From Anaerolineales bacterium (lineage in GTDB: Bacteria > Chloroflexota > Anaerolineae > Aggregatilineales > J027), in assembly GCA_020634155.1 (NCBI GenBank), contig JACKCI010000002.1:1178001-1242000 (forward strand): a stretch of 64,000 nucleotides of DNA, in the 5' to 3' direction. The notes under the pieces were generated by a model. The model ran no database searches. It saw only the letters and a list, made by a program, of their open reading frames with translations, and was not told where the DNA came from. Within the stretch, counting starts at the first letter, position 1. Each line of letters begins with the position of its first letter. Shown piece after piece: positions 1 through 8,700 of the stretch. The translations under genes were made by a program, and so were the position numbers.

Positions 1-125
1 TACGTCAATGGGAACACGCGCACCGTGTGGCGTTCAGACAATCCCCGGATAACCTGCTGAACCAGCGGTGTGTGCCATTCATCCTCATGTGCCGAACATG
101 CGGGCAACACAAGGCCGATGTTCAT
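1..125 (-). CDS. Glycosyltransferase family 4-like protein, N-terminal fragment (runs off the left edge)
   Basis: Only the first 41 codons lie in the window. They begin MNIGLVLPACSAHEDEWHT and continue with a helix ending in SERHTVRVFPL. This resembles the N-terminal Rossmann strand and first helix of GT-B glycosyltransferases of family 4, which often start with a hydrophobic strand followed by a segment ending in HxVxVF. The ATG overlaps the TGA of the upstream kinase-like gene in an ATGA arrangement, so the two are probably translationally coupled. No catalytic residue is visible, so the family is an inference from the N-terminus only. Confidence 0.6.
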   Translation of the reverse strand, partial: MNIGLVLPACSAHEDEWHTPLVQQVIRGLSERHTVRVFPLT

Positions 126-1108
126 GATTTGAAACGCAACGCTCCGACACCTGTTTCTGCGAGCCGATTGACAATCTCATCCGTCAAAGTGCCATTTTGA
201 TAGTGAGAGTAGATAACGGCCCCAATCACAGGCGGGTAGCGGGCAGGTTCAATGGTAGCCTTGGGAGCCAGCCCTAGCACTTGAGCATTAAACGAGTCCG
301 TCAGATGCTCACCGGAACGGAACGCGCCTCCAATCAAGCCCACTGTAAAGTCTTCGCCAGCAATCCCCAAGCGTTTAATCACGGCACACACCGCCTGCCC
401 CAGCTCATCACCTGCCTGCTTGAGGATTTCAATAGCAGCAACATCGCCTTGTTCAGCGCTCATGGATACATACTTGGAGAAGCTGGCAATCTGAGGTTTC
501 TCAAATTCAGGGGTATAGGCATACGAGAGCATGTCTTCAGCCTTCTCTAGCTGATAGTGCTGCACCATATAATCGACCAAGGGGGTTTCGTCAATACGTC
601 CATCCCATGCCTTGATCGCGGCACGGATGCCCTGCAAACCAATCCAATAGCCGCTGCCTTGGTCGGCTAAGATATAATCCCATCCCAAGGACTTGATCCG
701 TGTGCCATTGGCATTGACGCCAAAGGCCGATGAACCCGTCCCCGCAATAACCACCACGCCCGGCTTACAAGCAGTGGCAGCGGCCCATGCAATAACAATA
801 TCATTTTCGACATGTACAGTACCGCCAAGACCAATGGGGTCGATAAGGCCCTGAAATATCCTGTGGTTAGTTTCATTATTCAAACCAGCAAGACCAAAGG
901 TAGCGGCGATGCAGTCTTCCAAGTGGTGACCGTTGTCTGTAACTAACCCTTGTATGACTTGGCGGAGGGCTTGGCCTGCGCTTTCCTCCCCAACCGCAAT
1001 ATAGTTGGAGGCTGAGGCTTGGGCGACATGGAGAACCTTGCCTTCCTCATCCGCTAAGACTGCAATTGTGCCTGTTGCGCCACCATCGACGCCAATCATA
1101 TACCGCAT
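122..1108 (-). CDS. BadF/BadG/BcrA/BcrD ATPase family protein, N-acetylglucosamine kinase-like
   Basis: A 328-residue ASKHA-fold sugar kinase. The N-terminal phosphate-1 motif is GVDGGATGT (residues 6-14). A second glycine-rich phosphate motif, AGTGSSAFG, lies near residue 120, followed by DQGSGYWIG, which is typical of the NagK-like branch. The family phosphorylates N-acetylglucosamine or related amino sugars in the cytoplasm with ATP; the exact substrate cannot be read from sequence. GAGAGG precedes the ATG by 11 bases. It lies 15 bases after the DCC-family gene and overlaps the next gene by 4 bases. The glycosyltransferase neighbour suggests amino-sugar salvage or cell-wall recycling, which is inference. 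Confidence 0.85.
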   Translation of the reverse strand: MRYMIGVDGGATGTIAVLADEEGKVLHVAQASASNYIAVGEESAGQALRQVIQGLVTDNGHHLEDCIAATFGLAGLNNETNHRIFQGLIDPIGLGGTVHVENDIVIAWAAATACKPGVVVIAGTGSSAFGVNANGTRIKSLGWDYILADQGSGYWIGLQGIRAAIKAWDGRIDETPLVDYMVQHYQLEKAEDMLSYAYTPEFEKPQIASFSKYVSMSAEQGDVAAIEILKQAGDELGQAVCAVIKRLGIAGEDFTVGLIGGAFRSGEHLTDSFNAQVLGLAPKATIEPARYPPVIGAVIYSHYQNGTLTDEIVNRLAETGVGALRFKS

Positions 1109-1123
1109 AGTTGCTTTAACCTC

Positions 1124-1516
1124 TCAAGGAATTTTGCAATAACCATCTTCACAAACGGGCCGCCCCGCCAAGCGATTAATGGTATAGCGGCGGCGGGCAA
1201 CCCACGCATAGACTCGTGGCCCTAGCCAGTTCATCCCCGGTAGATACAGTAGGGGCAGCAGAAGCCACAAGAGGGGGAGGAAGCGTGCCAGATAGCGCAC
1301 AGCAAAAAAACCAATGAGTGTATCGCCTACTGGAGTAACGACGTGCATGGCCCCCATCAACGCCTCATATTCGAGGTGCGGGTAACGGGCCATCACCTGT
1401 TCTTGGTTTTGGGCATCCATTGGATTCAGCCGTTTGCGCCAGTCAAGCGCTTGCAAGACCTTGAGCGATTGTTGGCACAACACACACTGACCATCGTATA
1501 GCACTGTTACAGACAC
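1124..1516 (-). CDS. DCC-family thiol-disulfide oxidoreductase-like protein (DUF393)
   Basis: About 130 residues from the GTG start chosen here. The N-terminal YDGQCVLCQ motif gives the family its DCC signature: an Asp followed by a CxxC pair on a thioredoxin-like fold. A hydrophobic stretch with many Leu and Pro lies around residues 75-95, and the protein ends with two more cysteines (VCEDGYCKIP). The family is predicted to act in thiol-disulfide chemistry, but substrates are unknown. AGGAG lies 9 bases before this GTG; a longer frame up to an upstream start at 1597 lacks such a site and would overlap the divergent promoter. It heads the minus-strand group with the kinase-like gene. Confidence 0.8.
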   Translation of the reverse strand: MSVTVLYDGQCVLCQQSLKVLQALDWRKRLNPMDAQNQEQVMARYPHLEYEALMGAMHVVTPVGDTLIGFFAVRYLARFLPLLWLLLPLLYLPGMNWLGPRVYAWVARRRYTINRLAGRPVCEDGYCKIP

Positions 1517-1558
1517 AGCCAAACACTCCTCGGTTAGGTTAATTATAACGTTCTTAAA

Positions 1559-1587
1559 TTGCGTAAGCCATTTGCAGTGAGTACAAT
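1559..1587 (+). promoter_or_regulatory. Sigma-70-type promoter for the DnaB-core ATPase gene
   Basis: TTGCGT (1559-1564) and TACAAT (1582-1587) are separated by 17 bases. Transcription would begin near 1594, ahead of the AAAGG ribosome binding site at about 1617 and the ATG at 1630. It sits in the divergent interval shared with the DCC-family gene. Confidence 0.5.
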
Positions 1588-1629
1588 GAAACCACAATAG
1601 CCTGTAGTGGTAGCTGTAAAGGTCACATT

Positions 1630-2760
1630 ATGTCAACGCGCCGTTTTGAGGATGAAAATCCCGATTATCAAGGACAGTCCGACCCCGCCCGTCAATCGCG
1701 CCGTCGGACATCCAGCCGCCATGCCGCGCACATGCCCCGTACCCTTGCCCAAGTCCTTAACGAGGCGAATGATATGGTGGTACGCGGTGATTTGTCTGAG
1801 TTTGTTCCTTTACCAACAGGGTTTGACCCACTCGATGGCCTGATTGGTGGCGGTCTTCGCAAGACGGAGTTGGTGCTACTCGGTGGGGCGCAAGGCATTG
1901 GCAAAACCATTTGTGCTTTACAGATGGCTCGCAATATCGCCATGCGGAATGACCAATATGCTTTCTACCTGTCATATGAACACACTGAGACTCATCTCCT
2001 CAATCGTTTGTTATGCCTAGAAAGTGTCAACCCTCCTGAAATTGATACCAAACGTGGCCTACGCCTCAAAGACCTTTACGACATCATCATCACGGAGCGG
2101 GCGCGTTCAACACTACGGGGGCGGGGCGATGGCATTACCCTACAATCCATCTTGCGCGAAAACGAGCAAACCAGCTTCCCTTTGGCCCGCTTGGGGTCGT
2201 ATGCTGACCGCCTGATAGTGGTCAAGGCCAGTCCTGTTGTGACCACTCTCCGCACCATTCGAGAGATGACCATGCGTTTATGTGAGGCAACGGGCGGCAA
2301 TGTCACCGTCTTTATTGACTACCTCCAAAAGATTGCCATTCACCCTGAACGGGCTACCGATGAAGCCGAAAAAGTGACCATTATTGTTGAAGGTCTCAAA
2401 GATATGGCCTTGGCTTTAGGGGTGCCAGTAGTAGCCATTGTGGCGGCTGACCGTGAAGGCTTGCAGGCCAATCGTCTCCATCTCTATCACTTGCGGGGGA
2501 GTTCAGCCCTTGACTATGAATGTGATATTGCCATCATCATGAACAATAAATATCACATCTTAGCCAAGGATGCCGTCAGCTTTAACCCTTACCAAGCCCG
2601 CCAATTCCGCGAGTGGCTGGTTTTCACCATTGAGAAAAACCGCGCAGGTCGGGCCATGCAGGATATGGAGTTTCAACTCTATGCCCCATATTTTGCCTTT
2701 GACCCACGCGGTCAGCGTGTTCAACAACAACTGATTGACGATAAGCTAATTGAGAAATAG
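1630..2760 (+). CDS. DnaB/RadA-like RecA-fold ATPase (helicase C-terminal core only)
   Basis: A 376-residue protein with a RecA-type core resembling the C-terminal domain of DnaB. The segment LPTGFDPLDGLIGGGLRKTEL is the usual lead-in, followed by Walker A GGAQGIGKT near residues 84-92. SYEHTETHLLNRLL follows, and the Walker B strand VTVFIDYLQKI lies near residues 223-233. The helical N-terminal DnaB domain that binds primase is absent; a short basic tail (many Arg and His, residues 1-40) replaces it. Residues near 290-300 (RGSSALDYECDI) resemble the DnaB segment RxSxxIEqdAD. It stands alone behind its own promoter, converging on the nitrilase-family gene 6 bases away. It may be an accessory helicase or recombination ATPase; the role is unknown. 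Confidence 0.75.
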   Translation: MSTRRFEDENPDYQGQSDPARQSRRRTSSRHAAHMPRTLAQVLNEANDMVVRGDLSEFVPLPTGFDPLDGLIGGGLRKTELVLLGGAQGIGKTICALQMARNIAMRNDQYAFYLSYEHTETHLLNRLLCLESVNPPEIDTKRGLRLKDLYDIIITERARSTLRGRGDGITLQSILRENEQTSFPLARLGSYADRLIVVKASPVVTTLRTIREMTMRLCEATGGNVTVFIDYLQKIAIHPERATDEAEKVTIIVEGLKDMALALGVPVVAIVAADREGLQANRLHLYHLRGSSALDYECDIAIIMNNKYHILAKDAVSFNPYQARQFREWLVFTIEKNRAGRAMQDMEFQLYAPYFAFDPRGQRVQQQLIDDKLIEK

Positions 2761-2766
2761 GCCACG

Positions 2767-3579
2767 TTAGAAATTATAGTGTTCGGGGCGGCGTCCATCC
2801 AAAACAGGCATTTGGCGTCGAAGGGTATCGACCAAGCTAAGGTCAATCTCAACCGTATAGACGCCTTCGCCTTCACCCAATTCGATAACCGTATTGCCCC
2901 AAGGGTCGATCACTGACGAGTGTCCACAGTATTCGTTGGCACCCCGTCCATCGATATTGGCTTCATCTACGCCCACCCGATTGGTGGCAACCACAAACAT
3001 CTGATTTTCAATGGCCCGCGCTCGCAGCAAAGCACGGAAATGCTCAAGGCGAGGGTGCGGCCATTGCGATGGCACAAAGACTATCTTTGCCCCTTCAACA
3101 GCATAGCGGCGGAACAGTTCAGGATAGCGCAAATCATAGCAGATGGCGACTGCGGACAGTCCCCACGGCATCTCAAAAGTCAATGCGGCTTCACCGGGGG
3201 TTAGCCAGCGGTCTTCATCCATCAATGGGAATAGGTGCAGCTTGCGGTAGGCTCCCATCACTCCGCGATTGGGTGAGATGATAGCGGCGCTATTGGAGAC
3301 TCCCAACCCGCGCTTTTCCAACATCGACCCCAAGATGAAGATGTTATATTGCTTGGCAAGGGCTGCTACTTGAGAGAATAGGCCCCCACTGAGGTTACTG
3401 GAAAAATCTTTGGCTTTATCAAGTGCATAGCCGGAATCCCAGAGTTCAGGCAAAACCACCACCTGCGCTTTCTGCTGGTGGGCTTCGGCGATTACGGCTT
3501 GGGCGCGTTCCCAGTTCGCACGGGGATTACCCTTTTTGACATCAAACTGAGCAAGGCTTACACGGATTTTTTGAGTCAT
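2767..3579 (-). CDS. Carbon-nitrogen hydrolase (nitrilase superfamily, omega-amidase-like)
   Basis: A 270-residue alpha-beta-beta-alpha hydrolase. The catalytic triad is visible: Glu in VLPELWDSG (about residue 46), Lys in YRKLHLF (about 113) and Cys in AICYDLRYPELFR (about 146). The YDLRYPELFR context is typical of the Nit2/omega-amidase and YafV branch, which hydrolyse small amides such as alpha-ketoglutaramate. GGAGG five bases before the ATG at 3579 fixes the start. A TTG 12 bases further upstream is less likely because it overlaps that site. The next gene starts 23 bases upstream at 3603 on the same strand, so the two may be co-transcribed. Confidence 0.88.
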   Translation of the reverse strand: MTQKIRVSLAQFDVKKGNPRANWERAQAVIAEAHQQKAQVVVLPELWDSGYALDKAKDFSSNLSGGLFSQVAALAKQYNIFILGSMLEKRGLGVSNSAAIISPNRGVMGAYRKLHLFPLMDEDRWLTPGEAALTFEMPWGLSAVAICYDLRYPELFRRYAVEGAKIVFVPSQWPHPRLEHFRALLRARAIENQMFVVATNRVGVDEANIDGRGANEYCGHSSVIDPWGNTVIELGEGEGVYTVEIDLSLVDTLRRQMPVLDGRRPEHYNF

Positions 3580-3602
3580 GCGTACCTCCAAACAGTATTA
3601 TC

Positions 3603-4139
3603 TCACATATCAGCGCGTTCCATCCAAAACTGAAGCGCACGTTCAGCCACCGTTTCCACACTGAGGCCTGTGGTGTCCAACTGGGGAAGGGCTAGGCCTA
3701 GCACCTGTACTTCACGCTTCAGGCGACCCAAGGCGACTGACCGTGCGCCGGGGTCATGGAAACGTGCCCCTTGGACAACATGCAAACGCCTTAAAACTTC
3801 GTTTAGTGCCGCAATCAGGCATAGCACTGGCCCCGTCGCGCTGAGTTTGTCCAGATTACTTGGCTCGATAAGGGTAGGGCCATTAACAGCAATCACCGCC
3901 CCCCGTACCAGAGACAGTTCACGTACTAATTCAGCCTCAAGTGTTTTGAGACGGGCTTCTCCGTACAGGCTCCGGATGGCTTCGGGGGACTGCCCCTCGC
4001 GCAGTTCCAGTTCGTTCTCAACATCAAAAAATTCAATCTCAGCTTGGCGGGCAATTAACCGCCCGACTGAGGTTTTCCCGACGCCCATATAGCCTGTCAG
4101 AATCAGATTGCGGTAGGGAATACGATTGATAACTGGCAT
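3603..4139 (-). CDS. Shikimate kinase-like P-loop protein with altered substrate motifs
   Basis: A 178-residue P-loop kinase of shikimate kinase size. Walker A is LTGYMGVGKTSVGR (residues 14-27), very close to the AroK signature. The helix SLYGEARLKTLEAELV matches the AroK region containing a shikimate-binding Arg. Two usual features are changed: FFDVENELE replaces the FxDxDxxIE segment that binds magnesium and shikimate, and AVNGPTLIEPSN stands where AroK has GGG. It may therefore phosphorylate another small molecule or be inactive on shikimate. No other aromatic-pathway gene is nearby. It starts 3 bases after the HAD gene and is probably in one operon with it. Confidence 0.7.
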   Translation of the reverse strand: MPVINRIPYRNLILTGYMGVGKTSVGRLIARQAEIEFFDVENELELREGQSPEAIRSLYGEARLKTLEAELVRELSLVRGAVIAVNGPTLIEPSNLDKLSATGPVLCLIAALNEVLRRLHVVQGARFHDPGARSVALGRLKREVQVLGLALPQLDTTGLSVETVAERALQFWMERADM

Positions 4140-4142
4140 AAC

Positions 4143-4886
4143 CTAGGCAAACCATTCCTCTAAATAGGGCAATAGATCGTGCAGAGACCGAATCTCTGCG
4201 TCGGGGATAATAGAAGTTGGGCGTGAAAAGCCATTGTTGACTCGTAGAACTCCCCGGATACCCACCGCTTGTGCCCCAATTATATCGGCTTCCAGCGAAT
4301 CGCCAACAAAGACGGTTTCGCTGGCTTCCACCTCAAGTGCATCTAATGCCGCTTGGAAGATACGCGGGTGTGGCTTGAGGAAGCCGACATCGGCTGCGGA
4401 TAAACGACAATTGGGGTGTAAATATCCTGTCAGCCCAAAAGCGTCTAGTTCCCGAATTCGCATTCGCATCGGTTGAAAGGCGTTGGTAATCAACCCTAAT
4501 TTTATTCCGCGCTGCTGGAGTATGGGCAGCACTTCATGAACATCATCAAAGGGGACAACTCCCGGCACAGGTTGCCAATCATACACATCCAGCAATATCT
4601 CTGTATCGATCTGCTCCGCCGGAATCCCAAGGGTTAGGCAGGTTTTGACAAGAATATCGCCCATGTGTGGTGCTTGTAGGGTACGGCGGGCGCTATCCCA
4701 TTCTTGCAGGGTTAACTCCCATGCAAGGTCATGAAACCCATCTTCATCTTCTAATGGATGGATATGGTTGCTGAGATAATTGAAGACATTCCGCATATGG
4801 GTGCGGCTACCCTCTTGCCAATTGGTCGCGGGATTGCGCCAATCAATGAGGGTATCATCTAGGTCAAATAAAATCGCTTTGAGCAT
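4143..4886 (-). CDS. HAD-superfamily hydrolase (phosphatase-like)
   Basis: A 247-residue HAD hydrolase with all four motifs: I, LFDLDDTLIDW (residues 6-16), with both catalytic Asp; II, GLITNAF (about 117-123); III, a Lys in GFLKPHPRIF; IV, FVGDSLEADIIGA. A helical cap lies between motifs I and II, as in subclass I enzymes such as phosphoglycolate and pyrimidine 5'-nucleotidases. The substrate cannot be assigned. It is the first gene of a short minus-strand set with the shikimate-kinase-like and nitrilase-family genes. A strong hairpin terminator separates it from HU upstream. Confidence 0.85.
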   Translation of the reverse strand: MLKAILFDLDDTLIDWRNPATNWQEGSRTHMRNVFNYLSNHIHPLEDEDGFHDLAWELTLQEWDSARRTLQAPHMGDILVKTCLTLGIPAEQIDTEILLDVYDWQPVPGVVPFDDVHEVLPILQQRGIKLGLITNAFQPMRMRIRELDAFGLTGYLHPNCRLSAADVGFLKPHPRIFQAALDALEVEASETVFVGDSLEADIIGAQAVGIRGVLRVNNGFSRPTSIIPDAEIRSLHDLLPYLEEWFA

Positions 4887-4905
4887 AGGGGTCTATCCAA
4901 TGACC

Positions 4906-4943
4906 AAAAAAGCTCGGCTGTTAAGGGGCAACCGAGCTTTTTT
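4906..4943 (-). terminator. Rho-independent terminator of the HU gene (symmetric)
   Basis: The arms AAAAAAGCTCGG (4906-4917) and CCGAGCTTTTTT (4932-4943) form a perfect 12-bp stem with a 14-base loop. It lies 21 bases after the HU stop codon. The A and T runs make it functional on either strand. Confidence 0.85.
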
Positions 4944-4964
4944 CTAGAAAAGAATTGGCAAAAA

Positions 4965-5252
4965 CTACTCGCCCTTAACGGCTTTCTTGAGTTCTGCACC
5001 AGCCGAAAATGCGGGGCGTTTGGTCGCGGGGATCATCACCTTGTCCTTGGTACGGGGGTTGACACCCATCCGCTCCTTGGCCTCGCGGACTTCAAAGGTG
5101 CCGAAACCGGTTAAGACCACACGATCATTGGCTTGAAGGGCATCGGTGATGACATCCAAGACCGCATTGACAGCCTTTTGGGCTTCAGTTTTGGTGATAC
5201 CGGCCTTATCGGCCACGGCAGCAATAAAATCGGTTTTGTTGAGGTTAGCCAT
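4965..5252 (-). CDS. hup: HU-family DNA-binding protein
   Basis: A 95-residue bacterial HU. It begins MANLNKTDFIAAVADKAG, carries GFGTFEVREAKERMGVNPRT (the conserved turn leading into the beta arm) and continues with IPATKRPAFSAGAELKKAV, which matches the C-terminal HU signature. It binds and bends DNA as a dimer and compacts the nucleoid. GAGGAG eight bases before the ATG supports this start over a 15-codon longer frame. A near-consensus promoter lies upstream and a strong hairpin downstream, so the gene is transcribed alone. Confidence 0.95.
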   Translation of the reverse strand: MANLNKTDFIAAVADKAGITKTEAQKAVNAVLDVITDALQANDRVVLTGFGTFEVREAKERMGVNPRTKDKVMIPATKRPAFSAGAELKKAVKGE

Positions 5253-5295
5253 TGTATGTACTCCTCTGGCTGGATTCCAGTGCCAAATGCCCTGC

Positions 5296-5324
5296 ATTGT
5301 ACGCAGATAATGTTATTCTGCCAA
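5296..5324 (-). promoter_or_regulatory. Sigma-70-type promoter of the HU gene
   Basis: Read on the minus strand: TTGGCA (plus 5319-5324), a 17-base spacer, then TACAAT (plus 5296-5301). It begins just past the stop of the receiver gene, so HU is insulated from upstream transcription only by this promoter's own strength. Confidence 0.65.
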
Positions 5325-5331
5325 GTCCTAT

Positions 5332-5703
5332 TTATGCGTCGAGGGCAGATCGAACCGCTTGAACAATCTCCGCTGGTCGCACAGGTTTGGTCAAGAACTG
5401 ATCGACGTTGTAGTTTAGGGCAGACTCACGAAATTGAGGATAAGCGGTAATGACAACCAACCGAACATGGTTATAGCGTGGATTTTGCCGCAGTATTTGG
5501 AGCAGGGTTGGCCCCCCCATGCGTGGCATCATCATATCCAATATAACCAAATCTGGTGATACTTCCTCAAGGCGTTCTAGGGCATCCGCCCCATCAACCG
5601 CCTCATAGATGACATAATCCTCGCGCTCAAGGGCCTGCCGATAGATTTGGCGAAGTTCGGCGTCATCTTCAATTACCATTACTGTTGCGCCCATCGCATT
5701 CAT
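5332..5703 (-). CDS. Single-domain response regulator (CheY-like receiver)
   Basis: A 123-residue receiver domain with no output domain. The acidic pocket is IEDDAE near residues 11-16. The phosphoacceptor Asp lies in LVILDMMMPRMGG (about residue 56), the switch Thr in VVITAY, and the invariant Lys in FLTKPV. Lone receivers pass phosphate in relays or act by protein-protein contact. No histidine kinase is adjacent; the nearest is the GAF kinase at 31.9 kb and the degenerate kinase core at 13 kb. It follows the HerA-like gene on the same strand after 95 bases. Confidence 0.92.
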   Translation of the reverse strand: MNAMGATVMVIEDDAELRQIYRQALEREDYVIYEAVDGADALERLEEVSPDLVILDMMMPRMGGPTLLQILRQNPRYNHVRLVVITAYPQFRESALNYNVDQFLTKPVRPAEIVQAVRSALDA

Positions 5704-5798
5704 CCACTTTCTAACTAGGGTTTGTTTTTATTATGTGGATAGTGCCTCAGCGGGCAAGCTTTTGGGTTTACCCTAGCCATAAGGTTGGAATCTGGTTG

Positions 5799-8700
5799 CT
5801 AGTAGCGATATTGGCTCGGCGCTTGGTTTTGGTAGGGTTGTCCCGGCCCTAGGGCATAAGGGGTCTCATCCCGATTAGGTCGTGCCTCCCACGCTGGCAA
5901 CCGGACTTGTTGACCGTTCATCACAATGAGGTATTCAGGCATCCACCCAACCCCGAATAATTCAGGGAAAATATCCTTCTTATAGGGCGTAATCCGCACC
6001 TCTTGAACCTCATTGGCGATTTGATTCCACTTCTGATTGATGCGCTGCAACTCATACTCAAAGCGCCGTTGTAGCTCATCCATTTGGTTCTCAATCTCAA
6101 TCAACACTTCGTTGCTTTCGGAGATGTCCTCTTTGGCCTGCCCTTTATAACGCCGCGCTCGGCTTACCCGCGATAGCGTATATGCGGTGCGCCCCTTCAA
6201 CAAGCTAAAGACGGCCTCACCCATTGTAAAGAGTTCTTCACGGCCTAAGTCTTGGAATTCTTTTTGGTCGGCTCTTAATTCACGCTCTTCTCTGCGATAG
6301 CGCTCCTCAAGTCGATCAAATTCACGCTCGAATTTGGTGGTAGTGGCATCGATTTCCTTATCACGGCCTTCGCGGGCTGCCGCCACAACTTGGGCTTGAT
6401 AGTCGCGGAAATCTTGCCCCGGCACTCCATAAACGCTCAAGGTTGGGTTATGTGGTACCACCAATCCAGCCGTCTTTGAAATATAATCGACCACTTCTTT
6501 CTTGAGCGCTGTTAGTCGTGTTCGGTCAGAAAGGCCCGCCGATGGCTCTAAGTAGATGACATCTTCCGCCAGTGGTGAATGTGAGACAGCGGTGGATAGT
6601 ATCGGTGCGGTACGGTGACGATCCCAATGAATCAATCCTGCCCGATCAAGGCCGTAAATCTGATAGGCATAATTCTCAACGGTGTTGACATTAGTTCGGC
6701 GGTCTAAATAGCGCACTTGGACTTGGGCCAACAGGAAGGGAATATAGGCCAGTAGGGTCATTTGAAAACCAGATGCCCGTTGGCGGTTCTGTTGTTCCCA
6801 GCGCGAAAGCGCCTGTTGCAAGGTGATAGCAGGTGGCAAGAAATATTGCTCAATGGTAGACGATAGCACTGGTTGGTTGCGCGTGAAGCCTTGCGGCAAT
6901 TGCTCTTGGGGTTTGCTGACGGCTCCACTGCTGACCGCCGCGGGTTGTGATGCCCCTGTTGCCATTGGCGCACTGGTATCAAAGGGGCTAGTGGGTGGAT
7001 TGCCAAATGCGCCCCCGCTGGGCTGTGCCTGTTGGTAGGCGGGGGGAGGTGAATAGACATTGCCCCCGCCAAAGGCATTCCCTGCATCCGTGTAAGCTGA
7101 AGGCGGAGGTGATGGTGGCGCACCATAGGCGGGTGCTTGCCCAAAAGGTGCTGCCGGAGGTTGATAGTGTTGGGGCGGAGGCGGAGCCGCAAAAGCCGTG
7201 CTTTCTGGTAATGAAGCAGGGGGTGGTGGAGCCGCATAGCCGCTAGTTGGCACTTCTGGCAATGATGCAGGTGGCGGTGGCGCTGCATAAGGTGCGGCGG
7301 GTGCCTGATAACTACTTGGCGTCGATGGCGGACTATAGTTTGGTGTCATGGTCGGTGGTGGTGCAAAAGCAGGCTGATTGCCATAAACCTGTGGCGGACT
7401 GTAGGCTGCTTGCTGTGGTTGGGCATAAGCAGGCGGCGCGGGGGGTACCAACCCTACTGTTTGTTGTGGTTGTGCGGGAGGTTGTCCATAACCCTGTGGT
7501 GCTGCTTGGCTATAGCCTTGCTGAGGAGCCATCTGCCCGTAGCCAGCAGGTGCCTGTTGTTGAAAGTACGGTTGAGGTACGCCTAAACCGCCGTTTTGTG
7601 TCGTCAATTGTTGAATTTGATTGCGTGTTAGGGGGCCACTCAAGTATGACATCGCCCAGCGCGAGTGCATCAAACGCGGCCCGCGTGCATCATGCACATT
7701 GTTCATGACAAATACGCGGGGATCCACCGATGAAATCAAGTGGTCAAGGTCTTGGATATTCAGCGGGTTTTTGGCATTGGAGGCTGTTGAAAGGCCATCC
7801 AAGACCTTTTTCTTGTCGTTCTCGGTCTGCAACCGCCCAATAAACCACGTCCCCGCATTGGAAAGGCCCTTATAGTCAAGGTCGCCCGGATTCTGGGTCG
7901 CCAATACTGTACCAATCCCAAAGGCACGGGCTTGTTTCAACAGGCGGAGCAGTGGCTCCTTAGTCGGTGGGTTCTTGGGGTAGGGTGGGAAGTGTCCAAA
8001 GACCTCATCAAAGTACAGTAAAGCTCGCAAGCTAGATGTACCGCGTAGTTGCCGCATCCCCGCCAAGATACTCTCTAGAATCAGGGTAATGATGAAACTG
8101 CGTTGCCCTTCGTTAAGGTGGGCGATATAGAAGATACTGACACGCGGCTTCGGCCCTTGTGGTGTCTGGGCATATAGCAAATTATTGAAATCAAGCGGCT
8201 CCCCTTGTAGCCAGCTTTGGAAGCTCGGAGCAGCAATGATGTTATTCAGTTCTAGCGCAAACTTGAAGCGCTCTTTTTCAGGGAAGAAAGTCTCAATATC
8301 AAAGGCCCCTAGCCGATCAAAGGGTGGGCGTTGCACCCCTACAATAATATCTTGTAGGCCGAGATCAATCCCGTTGCGCCATGCGTATTCAAACAGATTC
8401 GAGATTAGAATATGTTCACGGTCTTTGACAGGATTGGCGTTCATACCAATCAGCGCCAAGATAGCAGTAGTCAAGGCGCGGATATGTTCGCGGTGATATT
8501 CCTCATTGCCTGCCCACCTCTCACGCGGTGACCGCATCGTCGCCAGAATGCTGATGGGTTGCCCTGCATCGGAGCCGGGGGTGTAGATATTGAATTGGGC
8601 GTTGTTGCGGTAGTCGGCAATCCGTCGTCCGCCAATGCCCCAGCTTTGCAGGCCTTCCCGCCAGCGTTGGGCGATGTCTTGGGCGTATTCCTCTGGTTGT

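Noticed and set aside
6900..7560. Possible tandem DNA repeat or assembly artefact
   Set aside because: The Pro/Ala/Gln-rich units are degenerate at DNA level, with varied codons, and the reading frame stays open to both sides, so it is a real low-complexity protein region.
6758..7708. Several antisense and out-of-frame open frames across the Pro/Gln-rich part of the HerA-like gene
   Set aside because: They follow from the low-complexity composition on the opposite strand, lack ribosome binding sites and show no protein signature.
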